Positions 56,158-64,000 of a stretch of 64,000 nucleotides of DNA are shown in pieces (the stretch's first letter is position 1; the number at the start of each line of letters is the position of its first letter). The DNA comes from Fonsecaea monophora (taxonomy: Eukaryota; Ascomycota; Eurotiomycetes; Chaetothyriales; Herpotrichiellaceae). Both the position numbers and the translations under genes were made by a program. The notes under the pieces are model-generated. The model worked only from the letters and a program-made list of their open reading frames with translations. It did no database searches and was not told the origin of the DNA. The DNA is taken from contig NW_019173949.1 in the NCBI RefSeq assembly GCF_001642475.1, forward strand, positions 186,001 through 250,000. Reading direction: 5' to 3'.

Positions 56158-57218
56158 GCTGCCAATGTGAGTTCTATGGAAGTGTGACGTGGTTCAACCG
56201 ATTTCACATAAGATTCTCGCCGTTCTGACCCGGGCATTTGGATTGAGTGGTTATCCTCTCGTGCTGGGAAGGGAAAAAGACAGATCCGCTGCCCGTGGCC
56301 TCTCGTCTGACCTGGTGAACGAAGCCAGTGAAAGACAAGTCTGTACTGATCCATTTTTCTTCGTCTGCTCCTGGATGGCCGCGGCAATGCTGGTCCTGGC
56401 CAGGTTGCCTTTCTCGGTCTCGCTGCTGAACACAAGGTGCGGATTGTCCCTATAGGTGATGAGGCGGCGCGAAAAGGGTTCGAAGGCCTCGGAACGAAAA
56501 CTGAGGGTGGAAGGGGTAATGAATCAATTTTGGCAGCACTTCGTGAAGGTACAGAGAAGCAGGCGCTTGTTCCATGTGCCCTCCTTCACTGCCTCTTTGA
56601 GAACTTCCCAATGTTCCTGCTGAATATCTTTCGGTGCCTATGGTTTTAATGGCATGGAGGGTTAGTGACGGGGCTGAAGGCGTGACCAACTTTGTGACAA
56701 AGGTCGAGCAACAATGTTGGTTAATCAGCTTTTCTCGAAGGAATGGTAGGCGTATCTAAACATCACCAGTTGAGCTCAAAGGCATCCAAGTCTCTTTCCC
56801 AAGTATTCTCGACTGTGCCGACCTGCTTCATTGTCGTTGGTTGCTGGCAAACGAGTGCTCGACAAAAAGCGATGGCAGTGTCGACATCTGAGTGGAAAAG
56901 CCTGCATTGGCATGGAGGTTGCTTCTTGTTAGACACTGGCTCTGCGTCTGCTATCCGCATAGTTATGTATCGTGTAAATTCATTGGTGAAGTATCATACG
57001 CCTGGCCACTTGCAGATGGGTGGCAGGCTATCTCAGCATCACTAGCCACAGCTTGGCTGTCACTGGCCTTTGCTTCGCCACAGGGCCACACCTGCCACTT
57101 ATTTCATCCTGTTGGCCAGCGCAGTCTGCAACAGCGAAACGCATTTGTACCAGCTGTCGGTCGACTAATATCTTAAATGCTGCCGTCTCTTTATGGATGC
57201 ATTTGACCATGCCGCAAC
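56158..57218. other. Intergenic region
   Basis: A 1.06-kb tandem gap. Short frames are present on both strands but none carries a domain. The right end should hold the promoter of the ZZ/EF-hand gene. Confidence 0.35.
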
Positions 57219-60200
57219 ATGTCCGATCAGAATTATCGGAAACCCTTGTTCCTAGCCCTCGCTGGGGCAGTCGCCCTCACTGTCGCCTACTATACCTACA
57301 CCCAACATGCGAAACCCTCGCGAACAGAGCCCTCGTCGCTCCACCGCAGTAATGCCATTCGCCGGCCGAGGAATAGAAGGCGAGGGCTTCGTGACTTTGA
57401 GCAGCCAAATCTCGAACACGACACAGTTGAACGAGTGATCCGCAGTCTCGAGTTGAGGGATGCAAACAGAGATGGATACGGAGAATACGAGAACAGATGG
57501 TTCTTTCCTACCCCAGCACACAGACAAGCGGTGGACTTGACGCTGATCCCGTCTAACCTGAGCTCGATCAACGACTACCTCCTGCAACATGCTCCGGCGC
57601 AGCTATCCCCTCAGCAGCAAGAACATCTCCTCCTTCATCTCCACGGCCTCTTTGTGCAGAACCTCCTGAACGAGGAATACCCAGACGGTTATGTCATTGG
57701 AGACGATGCTTGGACGCTGGCACAAGCCCTGGAGCGTCTTGGAGTTGGTCCAGAGATTGTTTTGCAGGTGGCGAGAGCCTTTGATGAGGGAAGGTCTCTG
57801 TTCAGTGATGAATGGAGCCCACTCGCGGTTCCCCGGCACGATCCCAGAAATAACACCGCACAGACTGATGGCGCAACGGACCAAGATGGCCTGGCTCCGC
57901 ATGAGGCACTTCAGGCTCTAGCAGATCCCGGTGACGCGCATAGCGACATTTCGTCAGGCAACAACGAGGACGATCCCGAAGGCAGCCAAAATATGCTCGA
58001 CCTCCTTTACCATATTGCTGGCGAGCAAGCTCGACGGGAAGGCTATATTCACCGTGGGGTTGAGTGTAATGGCTGCGGCATCCATCCCATTCGAGGCATC
58101 CGATATCATTGTGCAAACTGTTTTGACATGGACCTCTGCGAAAGCTGCGAAGCTAGCTCTGCTCATGGGAAAAGTCATGTCTTCTACAAAATCCGCATTC
58201 CAGCTCCTTCGCGAGGGAATATCAAGCAGGTTGTCCCAGAATGGTACCCTGGCAATCCAAGCGCCTTGATCTCGTCTTTGCCGGCCAGTGTATCCAAACC
58301 ACTACTCGAAGAAACGCGAATGGAGCGTACCGAGATGGATGCCCTCTATGAACAATTCAAGTGTCTGGCCGGGCATTTCTTTCCTGGCGATCCTACTGGT
58401 CTGGGATATGCCATTGATCGGAAGGGATTTGACGCATATTTCATCCCTACAACTGGAGACAAACCTTCGCCCGCAAACTTGATCTACGATCGGATTTTCG
58501 CCTTTTATGACACGGATCAAAACGGCCTTATCACCTTCGACGAATACGTACGCGGCCTCGCTCGTCTGCAAGACAAGAGTAGGTATGCTCGGCTCAAGCG
58601 CATCTTCGAGGGTTACGATCTAGACTCGGACGGCTACGTGGACCGCAAAGACTTCCTCCGCATGTTCCGGGCGTATTTCGCACTCAGCAAAGAGTTGAGT
58701 CGGGAAATGGTCGACTCTCAGGAAGATTTTGGGTATACCGAGGAAGAACTTCGAGATATTGTTCAAGGAAGCCAGCCCATCAGCGCTGCGTTTGGTGGCG
58801 GCAATCTCTATGGTCACGAATCCCGGAATGGCCAAGGCAAACAGCGTCAGGCGAACGGAGATTTGCAACTCTCGAACGGCACGAATGGCGTCCTGCAGCC
58901 GGATCGTGATATGAGCGGAGATCGTGCGCGGGCGATCGGGAACGCCGCACTTGGCGGTCGGACCCGGAACCATCCTTTCAGATCGTTCAGAGAGGAGCCT
59001 CCGGAGGACGAACCTTTGATGATGCTCCCAATGGGAAGCAACTTCATGCAATCAGGGATGGAGCATGATGAGGTACCTGCGGCAGAGTTCACAGGTCCTA
59101 ATGCTCCACTGCAGACACATGCTTGGCCGCCTGTCCGGACGCCAGAGCCTCAAGATGTGACCGAGGCATTGGGACAAGACGTGCCACTAGACGAGATAAC
59201 GGATCCCCTGGACCGGACCAGAGTTCTTTTTGCTCAGTCCCAACGTCTTGACGCTGAAGGTGACCGGGCCGAAGAATCGTCACGCACCAGGGCCATCGAA
59301 GAACGATGGCGCCGCCGACAGTTTTACCTCGACAGCGAGGAAGGCTTGACCAAACCTCCAGGCTACACCGAACCGGATAGTTCAGATGACGACGACCTAT
59401 CCGAACCCAAGAAGAATGGTCGGAGTGATGTTAGTCCTCGGAGGGCGTCCATGGCGTCGAGGTCTTCGTCCAAGGTTCGCTTTGATGATAGTGCCATCGA
59501 GGGAGACTACGAGACACGATCGAATGCGTCGTCTCGGAGTGTTCCTGTCAACGAAAGATGGGGTGGCTATGAGCTAGGCCAGGCCGAAACAGATATTGGT
59601 AAAGACATTCTCTACCAAGCTGTGCAGCAGGGGTTCAACGAGTTGCTCGATCTGCTGTTTAAAGAAAAGGAAGACGAGTACATGGAAGCAAAACAGACTC
59701 GTGTGGATCGACATTGCTTTGAAGTTGAGAGAGATAGGTTTGACCGGCTGCTTACTGAAATGGGCGTTGCGGATGAATCTGAAGAGGAGATCATTGAGAT
59801 GTTAAAACAAAGAAGGGAGAGCAAGGAGGAGCAAAAGCAGCCGATCAATGGTGCTGCAGAAGCGCCAAAACAGCACAACGGCGCTCTATTCCCACAGGAT
59901 TCCGAAGATCATATAGGACTGATGTTCGGATCTCAAGGTCTGCTCCTGAGGCCGGTACAGGCGACCGAAGCGAAAGGACCCTACCGCGACCCGACTCTTC
60001 CACAGTTTCGACCTAATGAACCGGAACCACCTAGTCTGGCCTCCAATGTGGTCCCTCCTGCGCCTGCGCTGGACCAGCGGCCAGACCCTTTTGCGGGCGA
60101 CCCGGCAAAAGCTCTGGAAACGTTCTACCTCTGGAACCATCATGATCATGTCGATGCAGAAGAAGACCGCCGTGGTGGTCCTGGGAAGTTGAGTTTTGCA

Positions 60201-60350
60201 GAGTTCCAGCGGAAAATGGTGTTTGAAAACGAGGCGTCCAAGGTTTTAGGAGGGAAGAGCAATTGCGACTGCCATGAGACATGGGAGAGCAGTGCAGACC
60301 TAGGAAAACTGGCCTTTGTGGGTACTTGGTTGGAAATGGCCAGTTTCTAG
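57219..60350 (+). CDS. Membrane-anchored ZZ and EF-hand protein
   Basis: An intronless 1043-aa protein of a type widespread in filamentous fungi but without a recognised name to me. A single N-terminal membrane segment (PLFLALAGAVALTVAYYTY) is followed by a basic stretch, so the rest is probably cytosolic. A ZZ zinc finger lies at about 280-330 (ECNGCGIHPIRGIRYHCANC, then FDMDLCESCE). Two EF-hands follow at about 425-490, with loops DTDQNGLITFDE and DLDSDGYVDRKD, both having the expected Asp/Glu ligands, so calcium binding is likely. A long disordered acidic/Ser region comes next, then a helical Glu/Lys segment near 790-890. The C-terminal KLSFAEFQRKMV suggests a third, degenerate EF-like element. 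A role as a calcium-responsive membrane scaffold is inference. Confidence 0.85.
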   Translation: MSDQNYRKPLFLALAGAVALTVAYYTYTQHAKPSRTEPSSLHRSNAIRRPRNRRRGLRDFEQPNLEHDTVERVIRSLELRDANRDGYGEYENRWFFPTPAHRQAVDLTLIPSNLSSINDYLLQHAPAQLSPQQQEHLLLHLHGLFVQNLLNEEYPDGYVIGDDAWTLAQALERLGVGPEIVLQVARAFDEGRSLFSDEWSPLAVPRHDPRNNTAQTDGATDQDGLAPHEALQALADPGDAHSDISSGNNEDDPEGSQNMLDLLYHIAGEQARREGYIHRGVECNGCGIHPIRGIRYHCANCFDMDLCESCEASSAHGKSHVFYKIRIPAPSRGNIKQVVPEWYPGNPSALISSLPASVSKPLLEETRMERTEMDALYEQFKCLAGHFFPGDPTGLGYAIDRKGFDAYFIPTTGDKPSPANLIYDRIFAFYDTDQNGLITFDEYVRGLARLQDKSRYARLKRIFEGYDLDSDGYVDRKDFLRMFRAYFALSKELSREMVDSQEDFGYTEEELRDIVQGSQPISAAFGGGNLYGHESRNGQGKQRQANGDLQLSNGTNGVLQPDRDMSGDRARAIGNAALGGRTRNHPFRSFREEPPEDEPLMMLPMGSNFMQSGMEHDEVPAAEFTGPNAPLQTHAWPPVRTPEPQDVTEALGQDVPLDEITDPLDRTRVLFAQSQRLDAEGDRAEESSRTRAIEERWRRRQFYLDSEEGLTKPPGYTEPDSSDDDDLSEPKKNGRSDVSPRRASMASRSSSKVRFDDSAIEGDYETRSNASSRSVPVNERWGGYELGQAETDIGKDILYQAVQQGFNELLDLLFKEKEDEYMEAKQTRVDRHCFEVERDRFDRLLTEMGVADESEEEIIEMLKQRRESKEEQKQPINGAAEAPKQHNGALFPQDSEDHIGLMFGSQGLLLRPVQATEAKGPYRDPTLPQFRPNEPEPPSLASNVVPPAPALDQRPDPFAGDPAKALETFYLWNHHDHVDAEEDRRGGPGKLSFAEFQRKMVFENEASKVLGGKSNCDCHETWESSADLGKLAFVGTWLEMASF

Positions 60351-61183
60351 GGCATGTTATATCAGGTTGGTGCTGTGGTGGCCTGCGTTTAGCTTTAGAC
60401 TGTACGACCAACTCCACGACGGGATGAGGAAGCAAAAGCATGATACCCGGCGAGCTTTCTTGGAGGAAAACTCCTCTTGATACCTAGAAGTAACGTCATG
60501 TATAAATTGAATCCAAAGTAATTAAGACAATGATTCCTCAAGCCACAGTATGTGATACTCCTGAAGCTGATAGCCTTGGGCAGGGTCGCAGGCCGACGCA
60601 AGGCTGTGTATCGGGATGATTGATTTTCCATTCCCGGCTTGGCATTGGATGGTGCTTGTGCTCATCCCTGAACGAGAGACTCGTCTTCCTCTACTGTGAC
60701 TAACTGACCGTTTGATAGTGAACAACTCCTCTGGATGGGGCAGCCTACCAGCGGCACTTGCTGAAATCAGCACGACAGCTCCATTCCCTTATTTTGCAGA
60801 CAGCGGATTGGATTGTAGGAATGGCTAATCGCAACGCCGATAGCCCTTCAGATGGCGCCAACTGCGCCCGTGACAACAGCCTGCGATGAGAACGATCGAG
60901 AAACAGCCGCCACACCACGCTGCAGGTCTCTGATCTACTCTGCACAGGCCAGGAATACCTAAATACCATGCGCAATCAGATGTCTGGTGCTATGTTGACC
61001 GCCGTGAAACGCGAGCGAATGAGGCCACTCCACGAGACTTGGTTCAGAGCTGTGAGTGGTCAGATTCACGCAGGGCCCCTGGGGTTGAGTATCAAAATCC
61101 CGTGCCTCTGGCACGCTGAACAATGAGGACAGTGGACTTGTACCGCTCATCTGTACTTGTATTTCCGCTGATATTTTGCGTCG
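60351..61183. other. Intergenic region
   Basis: An 833-bp tandem gap with no supported gene. Nothing beyond presumed terminator and promoter is seen. Confidence 0.35.
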
Positions 61184-62233
61184 ATGGTTTCTTCTTCTTT
61201 CGAGTCCCTCTCTTTCGCAGATTGGTTTCTTTTTGTTAGAAAGACAAGTGAGCAGCAGCCCAGCACTTTGCTACAGCCAAGAATGGCCCATCTCACGCAT
61301 CCTTGGGTGGCACTACGGCGACCGCGGAATCTCAAGAGGCAAAGGTGGATCGCTGGGGTCGGCCTTACAGGAGGTGTGCGGCAGCACTGCAGTTGTGGGA
61401 AGCCACATTCTCGAAATCTTGATCTGTGTCTTCTATTCCCTCGACACAGATTCGGTTCCAGCCGTTTCAACACCGTGTTTCTGCTGTTGTTCCGACTATT
61501 TTACCACGCGTCTTCCTTTGAAGTCGCCCACAACGGTTACGCCCGGAGACTCTACCTGCCACTTCTACAAGAGGCCGTCTCCAAGCCTTATGAGGAAGAA
61601 GTCGGCAACGAGAAGTCCCTTGTCGTCCCCACCAATCAAGGTCTCCCCAACTCGTTCAAGACCTTCGAACGCTTCTCGACCAAAGCATGGTTAGAGACGT
61701 TGCTGCAAGACTCCGCCGAATACAAGAATCTAAAGGTCAATTCGATCACGTGGATCAAAGCTCTTGCCTCGCCGTTTTCTCATGAATTCATCCAGTTCAT
61801 TGTCGAGGATTCTGTGAGTGGTCAACGTACACGGGTCGCCGCTGGCCGAGAAGAAACTGGAGACTGGGTCCTCGTCGGCTGGAATTGGGCTTCGGGAAGC
61901 ACACCATCTGATCACTACAAACTGCCGCTGCCACTCCTGACAGTCACCTTTGATGATGCCGACAAGCGACCGGACTTACAATCGCTTGCTCACGTGCTAT
62001 CCGCAACCACCGAGAAACACCCTGCTTATAAGTTTCGCAGGGAAATGTGCTGGTGGTATGCTGAGACTGTGTTGGAGGTGATGCACGAGCAATTTGGAGG
62101 GAAGGTAAAGGAGTGGGAGTGGTCGAGGTATCGGTATTCGTTCATCGTCAAGACCAGCTTTATCAGGCGCAAGGTCCTGACGAAGCATGCGGAGCTGTTC
62201 AAGCGGCAGCTGGCTGAAGAGATGAGTTACTAG
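61184..62233 (+). CDS. Hypothetical protein of unknown function
   Basis: I do not recognise this family. The open frame encodes 349 aa without an intron. The first roughly 110 residues are Arg/Ser/Leu-rich and look less protein-like than the rest, so the true start or an upstream intron may differ; Met34 (61283) is an alternative. From about residue 110 the protein is a plausible globular alpha/beta fold: SFKTFERFSTKAWLETLLQ, an ITWIKALASPFSHEFIQFIV strand-helix block, GDWVLVGWNWASGS, PLPLLTVTFDDADKRPD and CWWYAETVLEVMHEQF. It ends in a basic helix (KTSFIRRKVLTKHAELFKRQ). Aromatic residues (Trp) are frequent. No signal peptide, membrane span or catalytic motif is visible. Confidence 0.6.
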   Translation: MVSSSFESLSFADWFLFVRKTSEQQPSTLLQPRMAHLTHPWVALRRPRNLKRQRWIAGVGLTGGVRQHCSCGKPHSRNLDLCLLFPRHRFGSSRFNTVFLLLFRLFYHASSFEVAHNGYARRLYLPLLQEAVSKPYEEEVGNEKSLVVPTNQGLPNSFKTFERFSTKAWLETLLQDSAEYKNLKVNSITWIKALASPFSHEFIQFIVEDSVSGQRTRVAAGREETGDWVLVGWNWASGSTPSDHYKLPLPLLTVTFDDADKRPDLQSLAHVLSATTEKHPAYKFRREMCWWYAETVLEVMHEQFGGKVKEWEWSRYRYSFIVKTSFIRRKVLTKHAELFKRQLAEEMSY

Positions 62234-62633
62234 GATCGCGTGAGGTTTGGATTTCGCATTACTGGGTTGGGCATTTTCATGGCTTTGGAGCGGGACAATT
62301 GCATTCATTTCGGAGGTTCGCACATTATGAAGCGGAAACTAGACGCATAGATATATCCTACCGTCGTCCGACGCTAAATCATAGAACATAGAGCCAGAAT
62401 ACATCTGCTGGAGGACTCGTCTAGCGTGCCTTGCGTGTCTGTTCACAAGGCTGCGCCAGGCTGACGCGCCGAAGATCAGCCGCTTCCCCATCATCATCCG
62501 TCGTGGCCTTCTCCATCCATCCCACTTTCAATCCAACTTCAGATACACTCTCGCAACGCAGCTCTTCCGCTCCCACCCCTCGTCCTGACAGCGATAGTAG
62601 AGAGTCACTCCTATCGCCCCCCCCCCTCCAAAC
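62234..62633. other. Promoter region of ARPC1
   Basis: A 400-bp gap with a pyrimidine-rich run and a C tract (62618-62628) just before the ARPC1 ATG. No gene is supported. Confidence 0.4.
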
Positions 62634-63817
62634 ATGTCCGGCCCAGAAGTGCACCATCTCTTCCACCACCCCATCGCAGACCATTCTTTCTCGGCCGACC
62701 GCCAAACTCTCGCCGTTGCACGAGAAAACAATGTCGAGCTGTACCACCGCTCGGGGCCCAAGTTTGCGTTGAAGGATGAATTGAAGGGTCACGATAAGAC
62801 CGTGACCGGCGTGGACATTGCCCCCAATAGTGGGATGATTGTGACTTGTTCTCAAGGTGAGAGCGCCGTCTCTTGTGGCCCCGTACAGTTCACCTGCGGA
62901 TTTGACTGACCGCCCTCGTGTTTGTCCCCCTCCGGATAGACCGCAACGCCTACGTCTGGGAACCTGCGCCGTCGGGCGAGTGGAAGCCGACGCTGGTGCT
63001 CCTGCGCATCAACCGCGCCGCGACGTTTGTGCGCTGGTCCCCCTCGGAGAAGAAGTTCGCCGTCGGGTCGGGGGCGCGCGTCATCGCCGTCTGCTACTTT
63101 GAGGAAGAGAATGACTGGTGGGTGTCGAAGCACCTGAAAAAGCCCATCCGGAGCACCATCACCACGGTGGCGTGGCACCCGAACAGCGTGCTGTTGGCGG
63201 CCGGCTCCACAGACAGCCACGCCCGCGTCTTTTCCGGCTTCATCAAGGGCATCGACGAGCGCCCGGAGCCGAGCGTCTGGGGGGAGAGGTTGCCCTTCAA
63301 CACCGTGTGCGGGGAGTACCTGAACGACGCGGCGGGCTGGGTTCACGCCGTGTCCTTTTCGCCGAGCGGTGACGCCTTGGCCTTTGCCGCCCACGACAGC
63401 AGCATCACCGTCGTGTACCCCAGCGGACCGGACCAGCCGCCGAGGGCGATGCTGAACATCTCGACGCAGAACCTCCCCTTCACCTCGCTGATCTGGAACG
63501 GCGAAGCCGAGATCCTCGCCGCGGGCTACGACTGCGAGTGCTTCCGCTTCCGCGGCGGCGAGCAAGGCTGGGAATTCGCCGGCAGCGTCGAGATGCACAA
63601 GCGTCCCGGCGCGGGCGGCGGCGCCGCGAGGGAGGAATCCGCCCTGAACATGTTCCGCCAGATGGACCTCAAGGGCAAAGTCAAGGACGACACGCAGTTG
63701 ACCACCACGCACCAGAACACAATCAACACCATCAGGGCCTTCGAGGGCGGTTCCAGGGGCGTGACAAAGTTCAGTACCAGCGGTGTCGATGGGCGGGTTG
63801 TCATCTGGACTCTTTAA
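62634..63817 (+). CDS. ARC40: Arp2/3 complex subunit 1 (ARPC1, WD40)
   Basis: WD40 subunit of the Arp2/3 actin-nucleating complex (yeast Arc40, fission yeast Sop2), 366 aa. Exons 62634-62856 and 62940-63817. The start MSGPEVHHLFHHPIADHSFS and ELYHRSGPKFALKDELKGHD are typical. GVDIAPNSGMIVTCSQ joins DRNAYVWE across the intron to complete a WD repeat; then LLRINRAATFVRWSPSEKKFAVGSGARVI, HPNSVLLAAGSTDSHARVFS, GWVHAVSFSPSGDALAFAAHDSSI and GVDGRVVIWTL form the remaining blades. An insert near 295-335 (MFRQMDLKGK) corresponds to the protruding arm loop that contacts actin in other ARPC1 proteins. The second exon is strongly GC-rich at third positions. ARP2 is encoded on the left side of the window. 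Confidence 0.94.
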
Positions 63818-64000
63818 GACATTGGGACCTATCAACCTTTGAAAGGTCCTAGCTACTACTACTACCACTATGGTACCACTATGGTGGTCTACGGTTGTCT
63901 ATGAGAAAAGACATGAATGACAGAGGGTAGAACCTGGTAGGAAAACAGCTGCTCTGTGATAACAATTCCTTCTTCTACCTTCCTTCTCGTGGCTAGATTG
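63818..64000. other. 3' side of ARPC1 to window edge
   Basis: The last 183 bases contain short ACTACTACTAC and ACCACTATGGT repeats (about 63852-63885) and no open frame of note. Confidence 0.35.

Noticed and set aside
1..64000. tRNA, rRNA, CRISPR arrays and transposable elements
   Set aside because: Reading for B-box sequences, long direct repeats, reverse transcriptase or transposase motifs found none; a dedicated scan (tRNAscan-SE, RepeatMasker) would be decisive.

Overview
This is nuclear DNA from a filamentous ascomycete (Pezizomycotina). The evidence is the spliced genes with short GT..AG introns (about 45-135 nt), a FarA/CTF1-type Zn2Cys6 regulator, a fungal microbial rhodopsin, fungal-type ERG9 and GPI14, and the style of the disordered proteins. 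Order and species cannot be fixed from the sequence alone; a eurotiomycete or dothideomycete would fit. I recognised no transposon, tRNA, rRNA, CRISPR array or secondary-metabolite backbone gene. Gene models were built by hand from splice signals, reading-frame closure and known family motifs.

Left part (1-22 kb): a Zn2Cys6 regulator; Arp2; a histidine phosphatase; an unrecognised charged protein; squalene synthase (ERG9) divergent from a DnaJ/DnaJ-X chaperone; a 699-aa disordered protein divergent from DNA polymerase kappa; and an EamA/SLC35F-type transporter. A stretch of about 3 kb (22.1-25.1 kb) then has no convincing gene, only possible decayed coding sequence.

Middle (25-41 kb): a secreted GMC oxidoreductase with seven exons and one GC-AG intron; an AKR7-type aldo-keto reductase; an Nbs1/Xrs2-like protein divergent from a small protein with three RPEL actin-binding motifs; TRAX, whose model needs an 18-nt microexon; GPI mannosyltransferase 1 (GPI14/PIG-M); and an F-box-like protein.

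Right part (41-64 kb): an MFS sugar permease of the FucP type; a 121-aa Thr-rich secreted protein; a rhodopsin with the full proton-pump residue set; mitochondrial isoleucyl-tRNA synthetase; a two-domain sulfurtransferase; APC11; methionine aminopeptidase 1; a membrane-anchored ZZ/EF-hand protein; an unrecognised protein; and ARPC1.

Most of the window is housekeeping. Two Arp2/3 subunits (ARP2 and ARPC1) and an RPEL protein lie within 64 kb of each other, as do two DNA-damage proteins (pol kappa and Nbs1), but neither set forms a tight cluster. The most noteworthy points are the rhodopsin, the splice oddities (microexon, GC-AG intron, tail-switching ERG9 intron, frame-neutral DnaJ intron), the small secreted protein, the RPEL protein, and a duplicated motif in the 699-aa protein. 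I found no clear evidence of a wholly new biological system.
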